Program-made: the position numbers and the translations under genes
Assembly: GCF_049243985.1 (NCBI RefSeq)
Contig: NC_135386.1
Span: forward strand, 11,679,328 to 11,743,327
Reading direction: 5' to 3'
DNA length: 64,000 nucleotides
Source: Paroedura picta
Taxonomy: Eukaryota; Chordata; Lepidosauria; Squamata; Gekkonidae
The notes under the pieces: generated by a model
Database searches by the model: none
What the model was told of the DNA's origin: nothing
Seen by the model: the letters and a program-made list of their open reading frames with translations, nothing else
In this document: positions 1-11,900 of the stretch, piece after piece
How the letters are laid out: each line of letters starts with the position of its first letter
How positions within the stretch are numbered: position 1 is the stretch's first letter

Positions 1-1903
1 CCCCAAAAAAAAATCAGGATTTTTTTTTTAAAGATTACAGATTTGTGATTCCATAAGGGGTGGCATTATAAAAAGCATTTTGCATCTATGATTAGATGCA
101 TAGGCGTTTCAGTGGAGAAAGGGAATTGGCATGAAGAAAGGTGATTGGCTTGCTTGGCTTGATTGACAGGTGGAAGGGAATCACATGTAAAGCTCGTGAG
201 AAAGTGAGGAATGGCCAGAGGCACAATTATCTTTAGCACTACACCATTTTGCTGGTGTAACGCTATTTTTTAAAATGCGTGGAATTGCTCTTAATTTCCC
301 TGTCCACCATACCATGCCCTCAACCAGTGCTACAAATAATTTGGTTCTGGAATTACACTGTAAGCTTGATAAACGAGCTTGTGTGTGTTTTAATAAGGAA
401 ATAGTTCAGAGCACAGCCTTGTTATGGTAGATGATCTATCCCAAGGAAAACAACCAACCGGAAAGTGACTTCAAGCAATATTATTACACAAACAGGGATG
501 AGCCTCTTCCTTTGGTTTCTTGCTTTAAAAGCTGTTGCAGGAGACAAACACTATAGTTGCCATTTGCACCTGCTGTCCACAGATGCAGAGTCTAGAAACC
601 TGGGGGGGGGGGTATCTGCCAGTGTGGGGGGGCACTTTTGTCAGAAGGCCCATAGCAGTTATAGACAGGGTGTATTTCAAATAATTCTTTTAAGAATAAA
701 AGTTCAGAGAGCCTGCCAGTGTCTGTAACAGTCACCAGCTGCTAGCAGTTTGCATGCAGCTTCCTTTGCCCTTTGCTCATATATGTCTCTGTGACTTTCT
801 TTCTACTTGACTTCTCAAGGGAATTTCCACACCTGTGACCTACTTCTCTAGGTGGTGCTTTAAACTTCTGGCAACGAATATGTGAGCTTATTGCTACATA
901 TAAAAATAATAATTTGGGTGCGCACTTCATTTTAACCCCGTAGAAGGTTTGCTGTCAAGGCCTGAGCAAAGATTCTGCCCTTGGAAATGTCCATTTTTTG
1001 TTTCTGCATCAGTTGCTGTTCTGGGCATGCTTCCTTCTTGGAAAAAGGCACACCAAGAACAAGGCAGTTTATTTAACTTGCCCCAGAATTGTTTGGTTCT
1101 CCTATTCCTCTGGAGCAATAACTTATAGCAAGATGCAGTAGAGATGCCCCCCCTGGGGGGGAGGGTACGCTTCTGCTGTATGCATGCCTTGAGTGCCACT
1201 AGCTTAGGGGCCCACAATGACGAAGGAAAGTGGGTGCTTCCAGACCTCCTGATCAAATAATGGTTGCAGCTGTTGTTTCGTTTTAATAGGGACAGCCAGT
1301 TATAAGTCCCACCTTACACTGGCTCACCTTTCTACAGGAAGAGCAGAGGTAGGCCCGCCCCTTGCAGCCCTCGCTTTCGGTTTGCATGAATATAGTTCCA
1401 GATGAGTCACTCTCACAGCAAAAATGGAATCTGGGAGCTGCTTGAATGGTTTCAACAGAACGGCACGCTTCATCAGATGCACATAGTATATAGGCATTAG
1501 GCAGATGTTTATAGATTTGGCTACGAAGATGGGGGAAGTAGGGTCCAATGGTTATGCAAAGCATGATATAATTTTGTAACGCTCAGTGCAATGACTCCTC
1601 AGCAGCAGCAGGCAGTCCCTAAAGGTTTGTGCAGTTTTGAATAAAAGTTTAAGGAACAACTCTTGTTTTTGGTGTTGGGGAACGATTCTCCCTGTTTTGC
1701 AAATACAATTAACACCTGGGGAATCCCAGGATCCTAAAATATGTCGCCAAACTTCTCTGAGGTTTTTTGGGGTGTGGAGGGAAGCATTTAAATAAATTAT
1801 AATTGTAATAAGCGATGGACAATAAAGAGAATTCATACGCAGCACGTGGTAATTTTCCTTTCCCGAAGTCTACAAATCCTTCCTCAATGAATCTGGCAGT
1901 CTA
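1..1903. other. upstream intergenic DNA without recognised gene
   Basis: AT-rich sequence with short unrelated open frames only. No splice-flanked coding block, RNA gene or well-preserved repeat was recognised. A short G run lies at about 601-611. Confidence 0.5.
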
Positions 1904-1911
1904 ATTTACGG

Positions 1912-2127
1912 TAAGGTGCCCAAATTGTCCCACTTTTGGAGGGACATCTGGGGGCACCTGGCAAATTGTACTTATGACGCAATTAAAAATATATTCATTA
2001 CAATACTATTTTTGTGTTCTATGAAACTTTTTGTTGCTCCACATAGACCACATTTGTAATTAAGGACCCCCCCCCCCCCCCGGTCAATGGTGTCCTGCTT
2101 TACCCATGTTAAAATCTGGTCACCTTA
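1912..2127 (+). mobile_element. hAT-type MITE, family B (TAAGGTGACC termini)
   Basis: Non-autonomous element with inverted ends TAAGGTG... and ...GGTCACCTTA. It is flanked by a perfect 8-bp target duplication, atttacgg, at 1904-1911 and 2128-2135, which is the hAT signature. It holds a run of 15 C at 2067-2081. Other copies lie at 32713, 40840, 61327 (truncated) and 61638 (reverse). Confidence 0.85.
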
Positions 2128-2151
2128 ATTTACGGTCTTTATTCTGACATC

Positions 2152-2615
2152 TAGAGGAGCTCCGTAGTTCAAAGAACTTCCTGTGCTGAAATAAAGGTTG
2201 TTAGTCCTTACAGTAATTCCACAAGAGTTATTCTGTTGTAGTAAAATGAAACACAAGTCCAGTGACACCTCAAAGAGAAACATTTCTTTCAGAGTTTTTG
2301 TGAGTCAGGTTACTTTCAGGGGTAGTCAACCCGTGGTCCTCCAGATGTTCATGGACCTTACAATTCCCATTGTAATTTTTAATATATATAATTAAAACGC
2401 TGGCAGGGGGCTCATGGGAATTGTAGTCCATGAACATCTGGAGGACCACGGGTTGACTCCCCCGCCCCCGATATATTATCTCCGTGTTTACAAAACACTC
2501 CTGCTAGGTGGGCCATATGGTTTCCTCCCACACACACAGTGCAGAAGCTGGAGCTCAGAAACAATGAGGCCAACTAGCAAGTTTGCGCAAGAGGTTGGGA
2601 CAGTCCCTTCAAGGC
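2152..2615 (+). repeat. interspersed repeat X, copy 1, split by a MITE
   Basis: This block matches 9764-10099 in reverse orientation. Shared landmarks include the ggagctccgtagttc end, the poly-purine centre and the end near cagtcccttcaaggc. A family A MITE (2317-2463) sits inside it. The class of repeat X is not recognised. It ends about 250 bp before the MFGE8 start codon, so it forms the immediate upstream flank of the promoter. Confidence 0.7.
2317..2463 (+). mobile_element. hAT MITE family A (CAACC subfamily) with altered centre
   Basis: Both palindrome arms are present (CAGGGGTAGTCAACC... and ...GGGTTGACT). The usual GC-rich hairpin tip is replaced by an AT-rich stretch around 2375-2400. 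It is inserted in repeat X. Confidence 0.8.
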
Positions 2616-2618
2616 AAA

Positions 2619-2660
2619 GGCTGGCAGGGGCGCATGGGAATTGTAGTCCATGAACATCTG
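2619..2660 (-). mobile_element. half-copy of hAT MITE family A in the MFGE8 promoter
   Basis: About 42 bp match one arm of the family A palindrome, from GCTGGCAGGGG to CATGAACATCTG. It contains GGGAATTGTAGT, the reverse complement of the ACTACAATTCCC core. It lies about 210 bp before the MFGE8 ATG, at the edge of the CpG island. Confidence 0.8.
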
Positions 2661-2868
2661 CTCTGGGTGCGAAAGCTGCCCGGCCGCGCGCGATCCAGAG
2701 GAGCTGCCGGGCGCGGCTCGCCATTGGCCGGGCGGCCGGGGCACGTGGCCCTGGGAGTCATCGGCGGCGGGGGGGGGGGTGTGGTGTGCGCCGGGCGCGC
2801 CTGAGTCATTCGCTGCCTCGCAGGAGCCGAGCCGGCCGGAGCAGCAGGCAGAGCCGGACGGGAGCGCC
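2661..2868 (+). promoter_or_regulatory. MFGE8: MFGE8 CpG-island promoter and 5' UTR
   Basis: Very GC- and CpG-rich DNA directly upstream of the start codon, in contrast to AT-rich flanks. Visible motifs are an inverted CCAAT box (ATTGG, 2723-2727), a CACGTG E-box (2742-2747), a G run (about 2769-2779) and a consensus AP-1 site TGAGTCA (2802-2808). No TATA box is seen, as is usual for CpG-island promoters. The exact transcription start is unknown. Confidence 0.7.
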
Positions 2869-2941
2869 ATGAAGGGCGGCTGCTGCAGCGCCTCCGCCTC
2901 CGCCGCCCTCGCCCTCCTCTTTCTCCTGGCCGCGGCCCGAG
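2869..2941 (+). CDS. MFGE8: MFGE8 exon 1: start codon and signal peptide
   Basis: The ATG lies in the CpG island, with GCC before it. It encodes a short polar start (MKGGCC), a small-residue stretch and a leucine/alanine core ending AAARG. This is a classic cleavable secretory signal of about 24 residues. The donor after G2941 (GTTAGT) leaves phase 1. The spliced codon 25 is glycine, leading straight into the first EGF module. Confidence 0.85.
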
Positions 2942-5900
2942 GTTAGTGGGCGCGGGGCTCAACCTGTTGAACTGCCAGGGGGGGATTCCTGGTCCGCCTC
3001 GCCTACTCCGCGGGGTTATTGTGAAGAGGACCCGGCCGAGGGCTGGAAGTGGAGGGGGAAAGAAATGTTGAAATGTTGCTTGGATCCGTCCCAGGCTCAG
3101 ATTTCGGGACGGAAAGTTTGCTTTCCAGGGTTTCCGTGCAGGGAAGGGGCAGGCTTAATAGAGAGGATAATTCTCTAATGCCAAAGAGAAGAGATGCATC
3201 CTGCTCTCCACGGGGAAGGACACTCTGTACGTGATCAGAGGAAATCTTGTGTTATGTTTTGCGGGTTGGGTTTATCCTACAGAAGTGGGTTCCAAGCCAA
3301 TCCATGAGTTGCAGCAAAGTCTAAACTATGCTTAATCAGGATGGCCTTTCTGTTTACCTGGGATTTTGATTGCGGAGGTGAAGGTTTCGGAACCGTCAAA
3401 AGCCACCCAGATTTGGCATGGACAGGAGGAAAGCAGGTGCATTTCCCTCCCAATTAAATGCGATTGTTTTTGTTTACAATCACAGTTTACCTTACCAGCA
3501 AACTCAGAGGGGTTGTTAGCCCGTGTGGGACTGTACTGCCCGATTTCCCGTGCCCCACCTGCCTTTGTAAATTCTTGCCCAGTGATGAGATGCAGATAGA
3601 TCTTGGTCACCTGGAGGTGGGTCCTCCTTGGCCTAGGTGAGTGCCAAGTTCGGCTCAAGATTTGGTAGAAGTGGAGTGTCCTAGAAATGGAGTGGGGGAA
3701 TTTCCAAGTCATTACAGTGCTGTTGAGGAAGCGTGTAATTTCTTTCCTTATGCCATCCGTAGATGTCACCCTTAGAATAACAAGTGAGGACGTGGGCGTG
3801 TACGATGGTATTCCTGCTGCTCAGAAAGATGGAGTCTTGGTTTAGGGGACAGAGTTTTGGAATTGGAACTCCTGCTTCGCGTACCGGAGATCCCAGGTTC
3901 AGAGTCCAGCTCAGTTAATGTGAAAGATTAGACCCTAGAGCAGGGGTAATCAAACTGCGGCCCTCCAGATGTCAATGGACTACAATTCCCATGAGCCCCT
4001 GCCGGCGAATGCCGGCAGGGGCTCATGGGGATTGTAGTCCATGGACATCTGGAGGGCCGCAGTTTGACTACCCCGAGAGCTAGAGAACAGCACTAACCTG
4101 GAGACACCTTACTTGATCTAAGGTAGCTTCCCATGTTCGTATTTATTTGTTTGCTTCATTGGTAGCCCGCCTTACTCACCGGACTCAAGGTGGATTAAAA
4201 ATATATATTTAAAAGTTTGTCAGAAAGTATATGATACCCAATCAACCCTGCAGTAGAATTAGGAGTATTTTGGGGGGGGGCTGTCTGAGGCATGAGAACC
4301 TCCCAAAGGGGATAGTGTTAGGAAAAAGACAATAAACCTAACCAACAAGTAGTTTAGGATCCAAAAGGTTAGGTGCCCACAAAATAAAAAACGATCAATT
4401 TGTATTGACACTTATAGCACACAACTTATAAAGTTAAAAAAAACACAGACAAAGCCCGTAGGCTAAGGATTGAAATATCATAATACAATGTTAGACCTAA
4501 TGCGTTTTGGCCCCAAAATGGGTCTTCTTCAGAGGTCTAGTTTGGAACACACAGAGAATGCAGATAGCAGCCAATGATGTGATATGATTTCCCTCCCAAT
4601 TTATTCTCTGTGAATAACAACATCAGTTGAAATGGAGCTTATAGGAGATGTCCACTGTCTTCTCCAAAGCTGCTTAGATGTTCTGTGGTGTGCCAGTAGC
4701 TTCTGCACATGCCTGAAAGCAAAGGAGGTAGAAGAAAAATGGGGTGCAAGGACGTGTGTCCAGCCAAGTATTTTCCCCCTCCTGATGGAGGGTGGCAGGA
4801 GAAGGAACTGGCTTAGATGCCCTGGACAGCTGGTTAAAGCCCAAGGCCTGGTGGACTAAGCATTGTCAGCCCTACTGAGGCCTTTTCACTGGGAAAGAGG
4901 AACTGAGCATGAGAAGGAAAGGAAGGTGAGGCGGTCACAAGTGCTTACAGAAAGCTCCCCATCCTGCTTCCAGTGGGCACCGTGGTGCCTGCCAGGACGT
5001 TCCCAGGTGCCCACCATGTGTTTCAGAGAGTTGGGCAGGGCCAGTGTGAATGTAGGACAAGCGAATGGCTGTCTCAACGCAACAAAGTGGGTTATTCTTC
5101 TTTGCATTTGTGTTATGCTCCATTCCCCTTCCTCTCGTGTGCATAATGTGCATGCACATGCTTGGCTCTGCCTTCTGCAGTAGCCACTGTGTGATTGCAC
5201 CCACCCACCTACCAAAATACGAAAGACATCCACAGGTTAGTAAAGGTTGAGTCCTCCTGATTTATAGAGTGGGGCTACCAACCTTAAGACCACTTTCTTG
5301 AGAATAAGCCCCACCTGAGTGCAACTGTACACATTTCTGAGCAGATTCAAGATTGCTTTTTGAATTCTGCAGGGAAGAAAAGGCCAGCCGATTCAGCCTT
5401 GGGTACAAATGGCTCTTGGACTGCAAAATATTTTTGTTTGTTCCTAGGCTTTGGTCAGCAGCTGGTACCGCCCCTCCCCTGTGCCAGCTGCCCTTCAGTT
5501 GCCAGTTTCAGTGGCAGAACCAATGGTGTTTGGCAGCAAGTCAGGGGTGGAGGGGGGTAGGCCATCTTTCCCCACATTTTGTTCCTGTTAGTGGTCCCCG
5601 AACTGGTCCCCTCCCCAAGCAACATGACTGCTCATCATGGCTCCACTATTGTTTGCTATGCTAATAGGGATGCTAATACTAACAAGGAAGCAAAGGAAAG
5701 GATTTGGTCTTTTTTTCCCTTGGAGATTGTGGTGATGGCAGGAGGCCCCTGGGGAGGCAGAGGAGACAGAATCTGGATAGTGGAACCCAATTTGAAAAAG
5801 TTTTTAAAGTGTATTGTGTGGCTCCATCTGTGAAACTGCAGTCGTGGTGTGGAAGACCCCACAGATGCTGCATGCAAGTCAGCATCTTGAGGAAGCAGTG

Positions 5901-8900
5901 ATGGAGTAAAATTGTCAGCATGACGTGTGAGCACACCACCCAAAGGCCCTGCTGCTTTCTAGCAGAAGCTGCCCACGCTTTCACCGTGTCCTACCAGATT
6001 TCCGGGGACTGCAGGTTTGCTGCTTTCCCTTGCATGGAACCGTGGGCTTTGACGATCCTTCCCAGGTTCTGCAAAGGAAAGGGACTATTCTATGGTCTGG
6101 CTTCTGTGATGGTGACTAAGCGCGATAGTTGGAAATTGGTTTTGACTTCACGGGTCTTAAAACCTACCTCTTGTGTCTTAATCATTTGGCAACCCCTGTC
6201 CCTGAGAACACACAATGTTGTCTAATCTCTCCAACCAGAGTTTTGTCCATTGCTACAGACCCTTTATCTCTGGGGTAGTCAAACTGCAGCCCTCCAGATG
6301 TCCATGGACTACAATTCCCAGGAGCCCCCTGCCAGCATTTGCTGGCAGGGGGCTCCTGGGAATTGTAGTCCATGGACATCTGGAGGGCCGCAGTTTGACT
6401 ACCCCTGCTTTATCTGAACCAAAAGGAATGTGCTTGTGTTTGTCCAGTGAATGTCATAGGTTGCATTTGTTCTTTGCCCTGATGGGTCTGGAAGGACAAT
6501 GGGCCATAAAGGAACTCATGAATGAACCAGGGTTGCAGGTAAGCCTTGATGAGGCTCTTCCCAGCATGGACATGATTGCAAAAGGAAGTTTCACGTGATT
6601 TCAGCTGTCCCTGGCTGGCAGATTGTCCATGAAAAAGGTAACAGGCCACATCCTCTTCCCCAGTAATACCAGTTGCATGTTATAATAAAATCAGAGTCCA
6701 GGAGCACCTTTGAGACCAACAAAGATTTATTCAAGGCGTGAGCTTTCGAGTGCAAGCACTCTTCATCAGACTCAAAAGCTCCTGCCCTGAATAAATCTTT
6801 GTTGGTCTTAAAGGTGCCACTGGACTCTAATTTTATCGTGCTACTTCAGACCAACACGGCTACTCCTTTGAATTGCATGTTATGTAAGTGCATGAGAGAA
6901 GTTTGAAGCTTTGAGTATTAAAATGCAGGGGTTGCTTGATGCAAAAGCAATGGGTCTTGGGACACGTTAAACCAGGGGTAGTCAAACTGCGGCCCTCCAG
7001 ATGTCCATGGACTACAATTCCCAGGAGCGAATGCTGGCAAGGCCTTCTGGGAATTGTAGTCCATGGACATCTGGAGGGCCGCAGTTTGACTACCCCTGCG
7101 TTAAACAGATTGCTTCAGTGCAGTCCTAAGCAGACCTGCGTCCTTTTAAGTCGGTTGACCTCAAAGGACTTAGAAAGGTAAGACTCTGTTTTGTGGGAAG
7201 AGAGTGCCTGACCCAAAGCCCACTGCAGACTTTCATGCTGAGGGGAAACGTGGATCCAGGTCTCCCTGCCAGGCCCTGCATCTTATTCTTGCGGAACAAG
7301 GAAAAATAAATGAAAACGGTTGGTGGAGAAGGCAATAGAGCAGGGGTAGTCAAACTGCGGCCCTCCAGATGTCCATGGACTACAATTCCCAGGAGCCCCT
7401 GCCAGCGAATGCTGGCAGGGGCTCCTGGGAATTGTAGTCCATGGACATCTGGAGGGCCGCAGTTTGACTACCCCTGCAATAGAGCCATTAAAAAACACGG
7501 GCCTCACAACAGACCTGCGGCTTCTTCTGCTGGGCCAGTGCTTTTCTGCCTCAGACGCCTGGAGAAGTCCGGGCCTTTGGCCGCTTGGATGCTCCAGGCC
7601 CTTTTGGTTTGGCATCTCTTCTACTAATTGGCTAGTAGGGCAAGCGCTGGAAAACGAGCCGCTCCTCTGACTTCCAGGAACATGCCCAAACAACCTCAAG
7701 ACACATTTTCACATCCCGACCGGAGTAGCTACGGGGTGGTTGGGAAGAGGCAACCCCGGTTCCTGTGGGCATCCCCTCCTCCCTGCCTGCGGCTCGTGGC
7801 AGGCGCATTGATGGAGGATGAGGTCAGCAGGGGAACAGGCTGTGACTTGATCCGGTGCCCAGGCTCAGTCGCTTGCCTGCAGTCGCTCTGAACTCTCTCC
7901 GGCTTTCTCTTGCCCTCTCTTTCCACGGAAGTGAGATTAAGTCCAAGGGCTTCGTCTATAAAAAGCCGAGCAATGTAATCACGCTCCCAGGAGTTGCAGC
8001 TTAAGCCAGCCATGCCTCGCCCCGTCCCTGGGCCGCCTGTTAATCCCTGCCTCCGGATCACGGGGAAATCGGGCGCTATTTTTGGTCTCCTTGTTTTGGC
8101 TCGCTCTACGCCAGTCAGAGTTTTCTATTCCTTTGGGGGGGGGGGGGGGGGCTTGGTGTTACTCATAACACCCACAGCCTGAAGCCAAGAGGATTTCTAA
8201 TGGAATAGCGGAATCTTTACTGCTGGTTCAGACAAGCTGGCCGAGGAAGCGAGCCGATGAGGGGGATGGCTAAGCCACACTACAAGAGGCAGCCTTCCAC
8301 AGAGCTATCAGAAAGAGGTTATCAGCTGGAGACTGAGAGAAGGCAGGAGTAGTTCCCATGCCTGTGCTCATCAAAGTGAACTCCCAGATGGCTCATGATC
8401 GGGACACGTGCAAAAGAGATCTGACAATCAAAACACTGCAGGAATGTGCTTTGCTTTATTTCAGGGGTTGTCAAACTGCGGCCCTCCAGATGTCCATGGA
8501 CTACAATTCCCATGAGCCCCTGCCAGCTAATGCTGGCAGGGGCTCATAGGAATTGTGGTCCATGGACACCTGGAGGGCCGCAGTTTGACTACCCCTGCCT
8601 TATTTGATTCCAGAAGGATCCTTCCAGGCTGCTTGCCAGAGATAATAAAATGCAGTCAGATTTGGGGTGCTTCCTCTTTCTCCTTGCCCTGACGGGTTTT
8701 TGTTTCTTTCAGGCGAGCTCTGCAAAGTGAACCAATGTCAGAATGGAGGGACCTGCCTTACTGACGTCGATGAATCTCCTTTCTTCTGCATCTGTGCCGA
8801 CGGCTTCACTGGGATTGTTTGCAATGAAACTGAGACAGGTACAAATGGGGCTCATAGCCCAGGCTTGTTGTAATAGTACAAAATACCTCCAGTGAATTTG

Positions 8901-11900
8901 TACACAACCAACAGGGACGTCCTAAGCAGAGTTACACCCTTCTCAATCTAGTCATGTCAATGAGTTTAGAAGCTTAGAGTTTAGTTCATTCATTAAGTAT
9001 GTTTATTTGATGATGATGATGTTAACCATTTAATCGAGTCCAACTCTTGGCCAACTGTTGCCACGATTTTTTATCCTACGCCGCTCTCTTTAATTGTGTA
9101 ATGTTGTGGCCAATGTCCATCTTTGTCATATCTAACCACCGTGCCCTCTGTTGGCCTGGTTTCCTTCTTCCACTGTCCAATCCTAGCATAATTTGTTTTC
9201 TCCATTGAGTTGAATCGCATGATATGGTCAAAGTAAGTGAGCTGGAGCTTTGTGATTTTGCCTACCAGTGAAATATCGGGCTTTTATGCGCTGTAGTATT
9301 TCCTTGTTTAAGAGCCTCTTGTGACGCAGAGTGGTAAGACAGCAGACATGCAGTCTGAAAGCTTTGCCCATGAGGCTGGGAGTTCAATCCCAGCAGCCGG
9401 CTCAAGGTTGACTCAGCCTTCCATCCTTCCGAGGTCGGTAAAATGAGTACCCAGCTTGCTGGGGGGTAAACGGTAATGACTGGGGAAGGCACTGGCCAAC
9501 CACCCCGTATTGAGTCTGCCATGAAAACGCTAGAGGGCGTCACCCCAAGGGTCAGACATAACCTGGTGCTTGCACAGGGGATACCTTTACCTTTTTATTT
9601 CCTTGTTTATGACTTTTGCTGTCCATGGAACCCACAGAAGCCTTTTCCAGCACCAGAGTTCAAAAGAGTCTGATTTTTTGTTTTGTTTTTTGTTTTTATT
9701 TACTGGGAACAAATTCTATTCAATCTAGTGAGCTTGACTTCTAAGTAGGCTTGCATAAGATTGTGCTGCAAGGGACTGTCCCAACCTCTTGTGCAAACTT
9801 GTTATTTGGCCTCATTGTTTCTGAGCTTCATACAATAATTCCAACTTCTGCAGTGTGTGTGTGGGAGGCAACCATATGGCCCACCTAGCAGGAGTGTTTT
9901 GTAAACACAGAGACAATATATCGGGAGACCTTAAGTAACCTGACTCACAAAAACTCTGAAAGAAATGTTGTTTCTCTTTGAGGCGTCACTGGACTTGTGT
10001 TTCGTTTTACTACAACAGAATAAATCTTGTGGAATTACTGTAAGGACTAACAGCCTTTATTTCATCACAGGAAGTTCTTTGAACTACGGAGCTCCTCTAA
10101 AGTCGGGGTAGTCAACCTGTGGTCCTCCAGATGTCCATGGACTACAATTCCCATGAGCCCCTGCCAGCGTTCGCTGGCAGGGGCTCATGGGAATTGTAGT
10201 CCATGGACATCTGGAGGATCACAGGTTGACTACTCCTGCCCTAAAGCACTATATAAACACCCAGTAGTATTTGGACACTAACACAACATGAGTTGTGTCC
10301 AACTGGGTTTTTTTGTTGATCTTAATAAATATTTTAATCTTGTAGTATTTTTTTAATTGAGGCACTGTCAGACAGGGCATCTTGAAAGAGTCTCTTTCGC
10401 TTTATTTATTTATTTATATTTAGAATTGACGACCTGGTATGTGAATTGCCCAGCTGCCTTAAATTGGCTCCAGGCCAGGAGTTGCTATGTTATCTCTCCG
10501 AGCCAATTTGTCATTCTAGCAAATTGTCAACAAGCCTGAGATTCTGGGGTGCATTGAAAGGGTGAAGCTGTCCTCTTGAAGTTTCCATCAGAAGATGAGC
10601 CTGATCGGTTCTGAAGGCCAAGAGGGTTAAAAGCTAGGGAGCGAGAGAGACAGAGAGCTCGTGATAGCTTGGCTTTTGATATGTTTAACACCTGTGCAGA
10701 AGAGGATGCTAAATTAAGAGTTTATTTCACGTATGAAACTATAAGGTAGAGTCATCTAACTTAAAGGTTTACACATTTTTTTAAAAAGAATAAAAATTTA
10801 AAAGGTATAAAGCAGCCTGCAGGCCACAGCTGGTGAGCCGGATTTTTAACTTTCCCATCTCCAGTGTCATGTCCCTAATGCAGGGGTAGTCAACCTGTGG
10901 TCCTCCATATGTCCATGGACTACAATTCCCAGCAAACGCTGGCAGGGGCTCATGGGAATTGTAGTCCATGGACATATGGAGGACCACAGGTTGACTACCC
11001 CTGCCCTAATGAACTCCTAGGCTCTGGAGCTGCTTTTGACTTTTAGAGTACCTGATGGTTTTCCCTTCTGCCACAGTGAGCACATCAGAGAGGACCGGGG
11101 GAGATTTGCACTGGTGTCATGGTGCAATCAAAAGTGTATTTTTTTAAAGCACCTTCTCCACCCACAGCACTCATCTGATTCAAACCACACAGACACCTCT
11201 GGACAATTTCACATTATTCGGTTGCATCCCGTCCAGGTGGGCCTTTACAGCTAACCAGCATGGTGGTGTGGTTGAGAGCTTCTAATCTGGCAAGCTGGCT
11301 TTGATTCCCCACTCCTCCATGTGCAGCCAGGTGGGTGACCTTGGGGTTGCCACAGTCCTGATAGTGCTGTTCTAACTGAGCAGTAATATCAGAGCTCTCT
11401 CAGCCTCGCAGAGTGTGGGAGAAGAAGGGAAGTTGATTGTAAGCTGCTTTGAGACCCTTTGGGCAGTGAAAAGTGGAGTATAAAACCCAACTCTTTTTCT
11501 ATATTGGAGTGTTAAAGGAGACAGCTTAGAACAACTTATTACTTTAATGTTTATTTTGAGTTTTTGTTTATAATGTGTTATTACCTGCCCTGATCCTTTG
11601 GGGAAGTGTTGGGTTATAATAAAATATATTAGTAACATGTATAAATAAAATGTATTATTATCATTGCATTCTCTCCCCCCTGTTAGTTCTCATCGGATTA
11701 CCTCTTCCATCTCTGTCCTCCTCAGGGCTCTGCCAGCCAAATCCCTGCCAGAATGATGGCGTGTGTGAGGTCACCCCCAGTCGGGGGGATGTCTTTTCCA
11801 AATACATCTGCAAGTGCCCTTTGGGGTATGAAGGCAAACACTGCCAGACCAGTGAGTATAGGGGGGGGAGGACTGGGCAGAAAGGCTGGGTCAGTGAAAG

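Noticed and set aside
2609-2962. Arginine/proline-rich frames on the minus strand at the MFGE8 promoter
   Set aside because: Open only because of GC-rich composition; no domain, and they overlap the real exon 1.
9311-9400. tRNA gene-like A and B boxes (also at 13115, 49390, 63912)
   Set aside because: They are heads of SINEs with long non-tRNA bodies and no cloverleaf fold that I can support.
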